Positions 39,625 to 47,441 of a stretch of DNA of 64,000 nucleotides are shown here, one piece after another. The notes below the pieces were generated by a model, which was given only the letters and a program-made list of their open reading frames with translations, was not told the origin of the DNA and did not search any database. The position numbers and the translations under genes are program-made. Within the stretch, counting starts at the first letter, position 1, and each line of letters begins with the position of its first letter. Source of the DNA: DAITQM01 sp039794245 (GTDB lineage: Bacteria; Pseudomonadota; Gammaproteobacteria; Xanthomonadales; Wenzhouxiangellaceae); the NCBI GenBank assembly GCA_039794245.1, contig JBDIVS010000003.1, forward strand, positions 62,001 through 126,000, written 5' to 3'.

Positions 39625-39848
39625 GCGATCTGGTCGCGTAGCCTGAGCTTGCGCTTTTTCAACCGGGTAAGCGCCAACTGGTCGCCCGCGGGATGGGCGG
39701 CCAACGTCGAAATCGCCAGATCCAGGTCGCGGTGCTCGACGCGCAGGTGACGGATCATGGCGGCAATTTCCTCGCTCGATGGCGTGTTCGCCGGCACCGG
39801 GTCTGTCCGCGGGTGAGAGTGATAAACTTCATGGCTATCATAGACCAC
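39585..39848 (-). CDS. YdcH/DUF465-family small protein
   Basis: An 87-residue charged, helical protein. The core M-I-R-H-L-R-V-E-H-R-D-L-D-L-A-I followed by L-A-L-T-R-L-K-K-R-K-L-R-L-R-D-Q-I is the DUF465 pattern. Its function is unknown. The start at 39848 is uncertain, and an internal ATG at 39758 would give a 57-residue protein starting at the conserved helix. It overlaps the plsB 3' end in convergent orientation. Confidence 0.75.
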   Translation of the reverse strand: MVYDSHEVYHSHPRTDPVPANTPSSEEIAAMIRHLRVEHRDLDLAISTLAAHPAGDQLALTRLKKRKLRLRDQIAYWESRLIPDLDA

Positions 39849-39973
39849 AGCGCAGCGATGAACAACACCCGCCTGCCCGATGCCAGCCGCTTCGATCTTA
39901 TCTCAAGAAGCGAAGTCGCCGGTACCGCCGGCGGCTGCGAAACGGGAAAACCCCAAGCACAGGAAGCCCCTGT

Positions 39974-41074
39974 ATGATCGAACGCCGAAAATTCATCCAC
40001 CACGCCGCGTTCGCGCTCGGCGGTGCCGCCCTCGCCGGCTGCGCGCCGCGCCCCGGGCAAAACGGCGACTGCGCCCCGGGCGCGGCGGCCGCCGCCCGGC
40101 GCTGGAAAATGGTGACCACCTGGCCGCGCGATTTCCCCGGTCTCGGCGGCGGCGCCCGGCGCCTCGCCGAAGCCATCACGCAGATGAGCGGCGGCCGCCT
40201 GACCGTCACCGTTTACGGCGCCAACGAATTTGTTCCGGCGTTCGAGGTATTCGATGCGGTGGCAAGCGGCACCGCCGAACTCGGCCACGGCGCAGCGTAT
40301 TACTGGAAAGGCAAAGCACCGGCGGCGCAATTGTTCGGCAGCGTGCCGTTCGGCATGACCGCAACCGAGGTCAACGGCTGGCTCTATTACGGCGGTGGTT
40401 TGGAACTGTGGCGCGAGGTTTACGCACCGTTCGGCGTCGTGCCCTACCCGGCCGGCAACTCCGGCACCCAGATGGGCGGCTGGTTCAAGCGCGAGATCAA
40501 GACACCTGCGGATCTGGTCGGCCTGAAGATGCGCATTCCCGGGCTCGGCGGCGAAGTGCTGCAGAAAGTCGGCGGCCTGCCGGTTAACATTCCGGGCGGC
40601 GATCTTTACACCGCGATCCAGACCGGGGCGATCGATGCCCTCGAATGGGTCGGCCCGTGGAACGACCTGTCGTTCGGCCTGCAACAGGCCGCCGGGTTTT
40701 ATTACTACCCCGGCTGGCAGGAGCCCGGCTCGATTCTCGAGTGCATCGTCAACCGGCAGGCGCTGGAACAACTGCCGGACGACTTGCTAGAAATCATCGC
40801 CGTCGCCTGCCAGGCCATCACCCAGGACATGCAGGCCGAGTTCGCGGCGCGCAACGCCAAGGCGCTGATCGCCCTTAGCGAAGAGCACGGCGTCGAACTG
40901 AGGCCTTTTCCGCCGGCGGTGATCGAAGTGCTGAAAAAAGCCGCCGGCGAAGTCCTCGACGAACTCGCCGCCCGCGATCCACTCACCGCCAAGGTGCTCG
41001 ACTCGTATCGCGCATTCGAGCGCCAGGTGCGGCCGTGGACGGCGATTTCGGAACAGGCTTATCGGGATATTTGA
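39974..41074 (+). CDS. TRAP transporter solute-binding protein, DctP/TakP type (Tat lipoprotein)
   Basis: A 366-residue extracytoplasmic binding protein. The N-terminus E-R-R-K-F-I-H-H-A-A-F carries a twin-arginine motif, and L-A-G-C puts a lipidated Cys at residue 23. The mature part has family features: M-V-T-T-W-P-R-D-F, L-A-E-A-I-T-Q-M-S-G-G-R-L, A-Y-Y-W-K-G-K, L-K-M-R-I-P-G-L-G-G-E-V, and G-A-I-D-A-L-E-W-V-G-P-W-N-D. TakP relatives bind 2-oxo acids; the ligand here is inferred. No DctQ/DctM membrane genes are nearby. AGGAAG precedes the ATG. Confidence 0.85.
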   Translation: MIERRKFIHHAAFALGGAALAGCAPRPGQNGDCAPGAAAAARRWKMVTTWPRDFPGLGGGARRLAEAITQMSGGRLTVTVYGANEFVPAFEVFDAVASGTAELGHGAAYYWKGKAPAAQLFGSVPFGMTATEVNGWLYYGGGLELWREVYAPFGVVPYPAGNSGTQMGGWFKREIKTPADLVGLKMRIPGLGGEVLQKVGGLPVNIPGGDLYTAIQTGAIDALEWVGPWNDLSFGLQQAAGFYYYPGWQEPGSILECIVNRQALEQLPDDLLEIIAVACQAITQDMQAEFAARNAKALIALSEEHGVELRPFPPAVIEVLKKAAGEVLDELAARDPLTAKVLDSYRAFERQVRPWTAISEQAYRDI

Positions 41075-41113
41075 CCCAGCCAGGATTGCATCTATCGCGT
41101 CGGCCTCCTGAAA

Positions 41114-41146
41114 CCCTTCGCGCTTTTCGTGTCCTTCGTGGTAAAC
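41114..41146 (-). repeat. Short CACGAAGGACACGAA-type intergenic repeat
   Basis: On the minus strand this reads ACCACGAAGGACACGAAAAG, a heptad-like run of the kind scattered in intergenic regions of many bacterial genomes, translating to the familiar T-T-K-D-T-K pattern. It lies between the TRAP binding protein gene and the DUF6065-like gene. The rest of the 130-bp gap shows nothing clear. Confidence 0.45.
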
Positions 41147-41204
41147 GGATCACCGGGCGATGGCAGGCGGGCGGATGATCGTAGCCGCGGCGCTGCGGCG
41201 GGCG

Positions 41205-42002
41205 TCATTCGTCTTTCGGTTTTTCCGGTTTGCACGCTACCGGGTCTTTCAGTTCGCGGCAGCGGAACACGGTCTGGTGTTCGACAATCGCGCCGCCGGC
41301 GCCCTGGCCGCGGGCGTAGCGTTTGCCCCAGATCCGGTCGCGCTCGACGTCCATGGTGCCGCCGCCTTGTTCGACGCTCCGCCGCTGTTCGCGATAGCCC
41401 TGGTCGCGCGATGCGGCCCATTCGGTGAAGCGTTTTTTTAGCGCGGGATCCTCGTCCCAGTCGGCGGGGTGCAGCTCGAATTCATCCAGTACACCCAGCG
41501 GGTAGGGATAAATCCGGCCGATCGGTTCGCCTTCCTCGAAGCGGACGGCGCGATTGGGTTCGGTCAGCCGCCAGCTCATCGTGAACGGATACGGCAGCCA
41601 GTCGGTGCGTACGAAACCGTCGAGCGGTACGATGCCGGTTTTGTCGTGATTGGCCGGACCGGTGATGACCATGCCGTATTCCGGCGGCGTCCTGAACAGA
41701 TAAGGCAACTCCCAGGTGACCACGCCGTTGCCGAAATGCGTTTTCGGGCCCCAGCGGTGGCGGCGCTCGGTCCACACCTTGAGATGCGCCAGATCGCTCA
41801 TCCCGCTCCAGTAGAATTCGGCGGCAACCGGATTGAGGATTTCCCAGCCCATCGTATTGGCGGCGCTGAGCGGGATGCAGCGGTAGGCGTAGCGTTCCGG
41901 CGTGCGGTCCATCCACGCTCGGACCGGGCGCGCCGGCCTGAGCCGGCGAAGCTCGTCGTGCCCGGCGCCGGGTAGCAGGTAAACTTTACCAAACAGTTGC
42001 AT
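41205..42002 (-). CDS. DUF6065-like protein with N-terminus altered by a MITE
   Basis: A 265-residue protein of unknown function. W-M-D-R-T-P-E-R-Y-A-Y-R-C-I-P-L and N-T-M-G-W-E-I-L-N-P resemble the DUF6065 family. The first ATG (42002) lies inside the terminal repeat of MITE copy B, so about five codons come from the element. A different frame starting TTG at 41992 gives M-V-K-F-T-C-Y-P-A-P-G, which looks more like a family N-terminus. Joining it to the main frame would need one extra base near 41958. The gene may therefore be frameshifted at its 5' end. The C-terminal ~60 residues are charged and probably disordered. Confidence 0.55.
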   Translation of the reverse strand: MQLFGKVYLLPGAGHDELRRLRPARPVRAWMDRTPERYAYRCIPLSAANTMGWEILNPVAAEFYWSGMSDLAHLKVWTERRHRWGPKTHFGNGVVTWELPYLFRTPPEYGMVITGPANHDKTGIVPLDGFVRTDWLPYPFTMSWRLTEPNRAVRFEEGEPIGRIYPYPLGVLDEFELHPADWDEDPALKKRFTEWAASRDQGYREQRRSVEQGGGTMDVERDRIWGKRYARGQGAGGAIVEHQTVFRCRELKDPVACKPEKPKDE

Positions 42003-42133
42003 AAATTTTGCTTGAAATTGTAGATTTCTTCATTAAATCAATAAGTTGTGTGACTATTAGCCAACGCATCGAATTCACCCAAGGTGACGCGCCCGCTTGG
42101 CCGAGGATTGCGGGAATTTATGCAACAGTTGGG
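41989..42133 (+). mobile_element. MITE copy B (145 bp, 98-bp internal deletion)
   Basis: The left end is CCAAACAGTTGCATAAATTT and the right end TTTATGCAACAGTTGGG. The flanking direct repeat is TTTA (41985-41988 and 42134-42137). The AT-rich left half is like copy A, but the GC-rich middle is missing: the sequence jumps at CGCCCG, a hexamer that occurs on both sides of the missing segment in copy A. The right TTTA contains the reverse complement of the gyrA TAA stop. Confidence 0.85.
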
Positions 42134-42134
42134 T

Positions 42135-44768
42135 TTAATCCCCGGCGTCATCCGCGCCGCCTGTCGTCTCGCCGGAATATTCGCCGCCCCCGGGTTCTGG
42201 GGCATCGCCGTCGTCGCCATGATCCCCATTGTCGTCGTTTTCACCGGCAGCGCACGCGATACCGACCAGTTGATCGCCCTCATCGAGGCGGATGAGCATC
42301 ACACCTTGGGTATTGCGCCCGAAACGCGACACCTCCTCGGCCCGCGTCCTGACCAGCGTCCCGTTATTGCTGATCAGCATCAGGTGCTGATCGGGCGCGA
42401 CGTTGAGCGCGGCGACCAGCTCGCCGTTGCGCTCGCTGGTCTGGATCGCGATCACGCCGTGCCCGCCGCGGTGACGCAACGGGAATTCGCCGACCCGGGT
42501 GCGCTTGCCGTAGCCGTTGGCGGTGGCGATCAGGATGTCCTCGTGCGCTGCGACCTGCATCGCGACCAGGTACTGCCCCTCGTCCATGCGCAGGCCGATC
42601 ACGCCGCGCGCCACGCGGCCCATCGGCCTGACTTCGCTTTCGTGAAAGTGAATGCCGCGCCCGTCGTTTGAAAAGAGCAAAATCTCGGCCGCTCCGGCGG
42701 TCAGCGCCACATCGACGACGTCGTCACCGGGGGGCAGATCGATCGCCCGGATACCGGGCGCCAGCGGCCGCGAATAGGCGGCGAGCGGCGTTTTCTTGAC
42801 GTAGCCCTGACGGGTCGCGAAGAACACGAAATGGTCGGGCGAGTAATCGCGCACCGGCAGCACGGCATTGATCCGCTCGCCTTCTTCCAGCGGCAGCAGG
42901 TTGATCATCGGCTTGCCGCGGCTGCCGGGTCCGGCCTGCGGCAGGTCGTAAACCTTGAGCCAATGCACCTTGCCGGCGTTGGTGAAACAGAGCAGCGTAT
43001 CGTGGGTGTTGACCACCCACATGCGGTCGATGAAATCCTCGTCTTTCATCCGTGTCGCGCTGCGCCCGCGGCCGCCGCGCCGCTGGCTGCGCCAGGTATC
43101 GAGCGGTTGGCATTTGGCGTACCCGGCGTGTGACAAGGTGACGACGACATCCTGTTCGGAAATCAGATCCTCCATGCTCATGCTCAGCCGGTCGGCGATG
43201 ATCTCCGAGCGCCGCCGATCGGCGTAGCGTTCGCGGATATCCTCGAGTTCGGCTCTGATCACCGCCAGCAGGCGGTCCGGATCGGAAAGAATGTCGAGCA
43301 GTCCGGCAATACGCTCGAGTATCTCGCGGTATTCGGCGGCAAGTTTTTCCTGTTCGAGACCGGTCAGTTTCTGCAGGCGCAGATCGAGGATCGCCTGGGC
43401 CTGTGCCGGGGACAGGTGGTAGCCGTCTTCGTTCAGGCCGAACCGGGCTTCGAGGTCCAACGGGCGCGACATGCCGGCACCGGCTTGGGCGAGCAGCGCG
43501 GCGACCGGGCCGGGTTCCCAGGACCGGGCGAGCAGCGCGTCGCGCGCTTCGGCCGGACTGCGCGAGCGCTTGATCAGCGCGATCACCTCGTCGAGGTTGG
43601 CCAGCGCCACGGTCAGGCCCTCGAGAAGGTGGGCCCGTTCGCGGGCCTTTGCCAGTTGGTAAATCGTCCTCCGGGTCACCACTTCGCGGCGGTGGCGCAA
43701 GAACGCGTCGATCACCTGGCGGATATTGAGCAACTGCGGCCGGCCATCGACCAGCGCCACCATGTTGATGCCGAACACGCTCTGCAGCTGGGTGTGCTGA
43801 TAGAGATTGTTCAACACCACTTCCGGCACTTCGCCGCGCCTGAGCTCGATCACTATGCGCATGCCGTCCTTGTCGGATTCGTCGCGCAGGCCGTCGCCGG
43901 CGATGCCGTCGATTTTTTTCTCCTTGACCAGCTCGGCGATTTTCTCGAGCAGTCGCGCTTTGTTCACCTGGTACGGCAGTTCGCTGACGATGATCGCTTG
44001 CCGCGCCCCGCCCTCCATCTCCTCGACGTGACTGCGGGCGCGCAGATAAATCCGACCGCGCCCCGTGGTGTAGGCGTCGCGGATGCCCTCGGCGCCGTTG
44101 ATGATGCCGGCCGTGGGAAAATCCGGGCCGGGCAGATGGCGCATGATGCCGGGGATGTCGATATCCGGATCGGCGAGCAGCGCCAGCGTTGCGGCGATGA
44201 CTTCGCCCAGGTTGTGCGGCGGGATATTGGTCGCCATGCCCACCGCGATGCCCGACGAACCGTTGACCAGCAGGCCCGGCACGGCGGCCGGCAGGACGAC
44301 CGGCTCCTGCTCGCTGCCGTCGTAATTGGGGATGAAATCGACCGTCTCCTGGTCGAGATCGGCCATCATCTCGTGGGCGATGCGGGCCAGACGGATTTCG
44401 GTATAGCGCATCGCCGCCGGCGGATCGCCGTCCACCGAACCGAAATTGCCCTGGCCGTCGACCAGCGGGTAGCGCATCGAAAAAGACTGCGCCATACGGA
44501 CGATCGTGTCGTACACCGCCATATCGCCGTGCGGGTGGTACTTACCGATCACGTCACCGACGACGCGGGCCGATTTTTTGTATGCCTTGTTCCAGTCGTT
44601 GCCGAGCACCTGCATGGCGTAGAGCACGCGGCGGTGCACCGGTTTGAGGCCGTCACGGACGTCCGGCAGGGCGCGCCCGACAATCACGCTCATCGCGTAA
44701 TCGAGGTACGACTGCTTCATTTCATCCTCGAGATTGACGGGGATGATCTCGCGCCCGGATTCAGCCAT
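42135..44768 (-). CDS. gyrA: DNA gyrase subunit A
   Basis: An 877-residue type II topoisomerase subunit that breaks and rejoins DNA. The catalytic Tyr122 is in M-R-Y-T-E-I-R-L. Numbering equals E. coli through the quinolone region, where K-Y-H-P-H-G-D-M-A-V-Y-D places Met at position 83 (Ser in E. coli) and Asp at 87. The GyrA box Q-R-R-G-G-R-G in the C-terminal beta-pinwheel distinguishes it from ParC. The protein ends in an acidic, Gly/Asp-rich tail. Its TAA stop coincides with a MITE target duplication. Confidence 0.97.
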   Translation of the reverse strand: MAESGREIIPVNLEDEMKQSYLDYAMSVIVGRALPDVRDGLKPVHRRVLYAMQVLGNDWNKAYKKSARVVGDVIGKYHPHGDMAVYDTIVRMAQSFSMRYPLVDGQGNFGSVDGDPPAAMRYTEIRLARIAHEMMADLDQETVDFIPNYDGSEQEPVVLPAAVPGLLVNGSSGIAVGMATNIPPHNLGEVIAATLALLADPDIDIPGIMRHLPGPDFPTAGIINGAEGIRDAYTTGRGRIYLRARSHVEEMEGGARQAIIVSELPYQVNKARLLEKIAELVKEKKIDGIAGDGLRDESDKDGMRIVIELRRGEVPEVVLNNLYQHTQLQSVFGINMVALVDGRPQLLNIRQVIDAFLRHRREVVTRRTIYQLAKARERAHLLEGLTVALANLDEVIALIKRSRSPAEARDALLARSWEPGPVAALLAQAGAGMSRPLDLEARFGLNEDGYHLSPAQAQAILDLRLQKLTGLEQEKLAAEYREILERIAGLLDILSDPDRLLAVIRAELEDIRERYADRRRSEIIADRLSMSMEDLISEQDVVVTLSHAGYAKCQPLDTWRSQRRGGRGRSATRMKDEDFIDRMWVVNTHDTLLCFTNAGKVHWLKVYDLPQAGPGSRGKPMINLLPLEEGERINAVLPVRDYSPDHFVFFATRQGYVKKTPLAAYSRPLAPGIRAIDLPPGDDVVDVALTAGAAEILLFSNDGRGIHFHESEVRPMGRVARGVIGLRMDEGQYLVAMQVAAHEDILIATANGYGKRTRVGEFPLRHRGGHGVIAIQTSERNGELVAALNVAPDQHLMLISNNGTLVRTRAEEVSRFGRNTQGVMLIRLDEGDQLVGIACAAGENDDNGDHGDDGDAPEPGGGEYSGETTGGADDAGD

Positions 44769-44985
44769 CGGAAAGGGCCTCTTCTGTATCGAACCGGCCG
44801 GCGTAACTCGCTGTTTTTATTGATAAAAAAACCGCGGGAACCGTGCCGGACAAAGGTTGTTCATTTTACCATGAAGCCCTTCTTTCCGGGGCCTTTGGAG
44901 GGCTCGAAAACGGCATCTCATGCGCCGCGGGCAGCGGCCGGGTATCATGTCCCGGATTTGGCTTCCCATGCAGGATTGAACGACC

Positions 44986-45609
44986 ATGAACAAGCTTCTG
45001 ACAGTGGTGTTCGGCGCGGCCCTCAGCGCCGCGGCCGGCGCCCAGCAAGCCGCCGCTGAAAACGCCCCGGTCGAGGCCTCCGCCAAGGCCAAGCCCGTCG
45101 TCCGCCTGACTACCTCGAAAGGGGTGATCGATATCGAGCTTGATCCCGACAAGGCGCCCGAAACCGTCGCCAACTTCCTCAAGTACGTCGAATCCGGCTT
45201 CTACGACGGCACGATCTTCCACCGCGTGATCAGCCATTTCATGATCCAGGGCGGCGGCTTCACCGCCGACATGCAGCAAAAACCGACGCGCCCGCCGATC
45301 ACCAACGAAGCCGACAACGGCCTCGCCAACGCCCGCGGCACGGTCGCGATGGCCCGCACCGGCGATCCGCACAGCGCCACGGCGCAGTTTTTCATCAACG
45401 TCCAGGACAACAACGCCCTCAACCACCGCAACAAGGTGACGCCGCAAGGTTGGGGTTATGCGGTGTTCGGCAAGGTGATCGCCGGTATGGAAGTGGTGGA
45501 CGACATCCGCTTCGTGCCCACCGGCAACCGCGGCATGTTCCAGGACGTGCCGATCGAAACCGTCACGATCGAGCACGCCGAAGTGCTCAAACCGGCCGGC
45601 GGTGAGTGA
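44986..45609 (+). CDS. ppiA: Periplasmic peptidyl-prolyl cis-trans isomerase (cyclophilin)
   Basis: A 207-residue cyclophilin with a signal peptide (L-L-T-V-V-F-G-A-A-L-S-A-A-A-G-A, cleavage near residue 19-24). The active-site motifs are F-H-R-V-I, Q-G-G-G-F, A-T-A-Q-F-F-I-N, and G-Y-A-V-F-G-K-V. Bacterial-type loops match PpiA/PpiB; the signal peptide favours the periplasmic PpiA. AGGA sits at a suitable distance from the ATG. It diverges from gyrA across 217 bp that contains no gene. Confidence 0.9.
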   Translation: MNKLLTVVFGAALSAAAGAQQAAAENAPVEASAKAKPVVRLTTSKGVIDIELDPDKAPETVANFLKYVESGFYDGTIFHRVISHFMIQGGGFTADMQQKPTRPPITNEADNGLANARGTVAMARTGDPHSATAQFFINVQDNNALNHRNKVTPQGWGYAVFGKVIAGMEVVDDIRFVPTGNRGMFQDVPIETVTIEHAEVLKPAGGE

Positions 45610-45627
45610 AGGGCGGCGAGATGCTCT

Positions 45628-45654
45628 GGAAACTCCGAATTGTTCGGAGTTTCC
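45628..45654. terminator. Strong 12-bp hairpin after the cyclophilin gene
   Basis: GGAAACTCCGAA (45628-45639) and TTCGGAGTTTCC (45643-45654) are perfect complements around a TTG loop, 18 bp past the cyclophilin stop. There is no T-run after it, so it may be a factor-dependent terminator or an mRNA 3'-end stabiliser. Confidence 0.45.
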
Positions 45655-45733
45655 CCAAGCCAGGACCGGCTTGCTCGTGAATCAAGCATCCAAGCCCGGA
45701 CAAGAGCCTGATTTTGCGTAGTGGACCCAACAG

Positions 45734-46477
45734 TTGCTGGACCCACCCGGACCATACCTGTTTCTTTCCGACGTTCACCTGGAATCGCCCGCCCAGCCGG
45801 CCTTCGGCTGGTTATGCGAGACGTTCGCCGCGGCCCGCCAGCGGGCGGCGGGGGTTTATATCCTCGGCGACCTGTTCGAGGCGTGGATCGGTGACGACGC
45901 GCCAGGTGCGGCGGGCGAAGCGCTGATCCCGGTGCTCGCCGCTCTGCCGGCGGCCGGCGTGCCGGTCTATTTCCTGCCCGGCAACCGCGATTTTCTACTC
46001 GGCGAACGCTATGCCGTGGCCTCGGGTATGACGCTGCTCGGCGGCCCGGCGGTCATCCCGATCGGCGCGGCGCGCGTCCTGCTACTACATGGTGACGAGC
46101 TGTGCACCGGCGATACCGCCTACCAGGCTTTCCGCGCCGAAGTGCGCGACCCGGCATGGCAGCGCGCCTTCCTGGCACGGCCGGCCACCGAAAGACTCGA
46201 ACTGGCGCGCCGGGCGCGCGACGCCAGCTCGCTCGCCACTACAGGCAAGCCCGCCGCAATCATGGACGTCGAACCGGCCACGGTCGCCGCCTGGCTGACC
46301 CGCCATGACGTGCAGTACATGATCCACGGCCACACCCACCGCCCGGCGCTGCACCGCGAAACCCCCGCCCCCGGCGTCACCGCCTGGCGCCGGGTGCTCG
46401 GCGCCTGGGAGAAACCGGCGATGGGGCACTGGATCCGGCCCGAGTCTTTTTCCGACCCTCAGACACCGGGACTGTAG
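45734..46477 (+). CDS. lpxH: UDP-2,3-diacylglucosamine pyrophosphatase
   Basis: A 247-residue metallophosphoesterase that cleaves UDP-2,3-diacylglucosamine to lipid X in lipid A synthesis. Metal-binding motifs occur in order: L-F-L-S-D-V-H-L-E, G-D-L-F-E-A-W-I-G-D-D, G-N-R-D-F-L-L-G, L-L-H-G-D-E-L-C-T-G-D, and G-H-T-H-R-P. TTG at 45734 is the most suitable start, as no ATG or GTG precedes the first motif in frame. CCCAACAGTTGC at 45726-45737 resembles the MITE end. It converges on the deaminase gene with a 19-bp overlap. Confidence 0.92.
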   Translation: MLDPPGPYLFLSDVHLESPAQPAFGWLCETFAAARQRAAGVYILGDLFEAWIGDDAPGAAGEALIPVLAALPAAGVPVYFLPGNRDFLLGERYAVASGMTLLGGPAVIPIGAARVLLLHGDELCTGDTAYQAFRAEVRDPAWQRAFLARPATERLELARRARDASSLATTGKPAAIMDVEPATVAAWLTRHDVQYMIHGHTHRPALHRETPAPGVTAWRRVLGAWEKPAMGHWIRPESFSDPQTPGL

Positions 46478-47073
46478 ATCACGCCGCCGGCGGCAGCGTA
46501 GGCGGCGAGCGCCGCCCGGGCCCGCTCGCGCTGCACGCCGGTCACCACCTCGATACCGCGGCGGCGCATCTCGCCCGGCCAATCATTTGGTTTCGGACCC
46601 TCGTCGAATCCCGCCGCCTCGGCGTCCGCGCCGCGTGCCGCGCAGACCAGGCGCCTGACGCCGGACCACAGCGTCGCGCCGAGACACATCAGGCACGGTT
46701 CGCACGAGGTGATCAAAGTGAAACCGCCGGCCGACAGATCCCAGCCGCCGAGCCGGCGCTGGGCCAGCGTCAAGGCGACGACCTCGGCGTGCAGCGCCGA
46801 AAGGTTCGAGGCCAGCACCAGGTTGACCCCGGCCGCGACCTGCTCCAGCGCCGGAGAGACGACCAGCGCCCCGAACGGCCCGCCGAGCCCCGCCGCCGCC
46901 CCGTCCCGGCCAAGATCGATCGCCGCCGCCATCGCCTCGTCCAGATCCCGGAAGCGGCGCGGCCCCTGCGCCTGCCGCAGCAACTCCGGCAGCACCAGGC
47001 GCACCTCGCCACCCGCTTCGCGGCCGTCCCCTTCGGCGCCAGCCAGCCCGCACCCGTTGTCCCGTTCGCTCAT
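46459..47073 (-). CDS. Nucleoside/guanine deaminase-like protein (CMP/dCMP deaminase fold)
   Basis: A 204-residue zinc deaminase. The zinc His and catalytic Glu are H95 and E97 in L-H-A-E-V-V-A-L, and the zinc cysteines C127 and C130 in S-C-E-P-C-L-M-C-L-G-A. This pattern is shared by guanine deaminase, TadA-like and related nucleoside deaminases. The context (rlmB/rnr upstream, lpxH downstream) does not decide the substrate. The ATG has a purine-rich AGGCAGG upstream. The first 40 residues lack similarity to the core fold. Confidence 0.75.
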   Translation of the reverse strand: MSERDNGCGLAGAEGDGREAGGEVRLVLPELLRQAQGPRRFRDLDEAMAAAIDLGRDGAAAGLGGPFGALVVSPALEQVAAGVNLVLASNLSALHAEVVALTLAQRRLGGWDLSAGGFTLITSCEPCLMCLGATLWSGVRRLVCAARGADAEAAGFDEGPKPNDWPGEMRRRGIEVVTGVQRERARAALAAYAAAGGVIYSPGV

Positions 47074-47094
47074 ACCTGCCTGCCCACTTATATC

Positions 47095-47430
47095 CTGATC
47101 ACGACTGTCGCGAACCCTGCCAGTCCCGAACCTTGCTGATGGTGACTGTCCCCTGACTTGTTGCTGATGGTGACTGTCCCGAATTCTGACTGCAGAATCC
47201 TGCTGACTGTACTGAATCCTGACTGTCCCGGTTCATGACTGTCCCGGTTCATGACTGTCCCGGTTCATGACTGTCCCGGTTCATGACTGTCCCGGTTCAT
47301 GACTGTCCCGGTTCATGACTGTCCCGGTTCATGCCTATACAGAACATGACTGTCCCGGTTCACGCTCAGAACATGACTGTCCCGGTTCACGCTCAGAACA
47401 TGACTGTCCCGGTTCACGGTCCCGGTTCAC
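47095..47430. repeat. GACTGTCCC tandem repeat array
   Basis: Seven perfect 16-bp units (GACTGTCCCGGTTCAT) run from 47221 to 47332. Two 27-bp units of GACTGTCCCGGTTCAC plus an 11-bp extension follow (47348-47374, 47375-47401) and then a partial third. Degenerate GGTGACTGTCCC copies lie upstream at 47142 and 47170. The array fills the gap between the deaminase start and the rlmB stop. There is no unique spacer of CRISPR length and no coding potential. Similar GTGACTGTCCC sequences are known around REP-associated transposase genes, but none is seen here. Confidence 0.85.
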
Positions 47431-47441
47431 GCTGATCACGA

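Noticed and set aside
46583..47053. Alternative frame over the deaminase gene
   Set aside because: It lacks the zinc motifs; the frame with H-A-E and P-C-x-x-C is clearly the coding one.
47221..47401. CRISPR array at the GACTGTCCC repeats
   Set aside because: Units are 16 or 27 bp with no unique spacers, no repeat of CRISPR length and no cas genes nearby.
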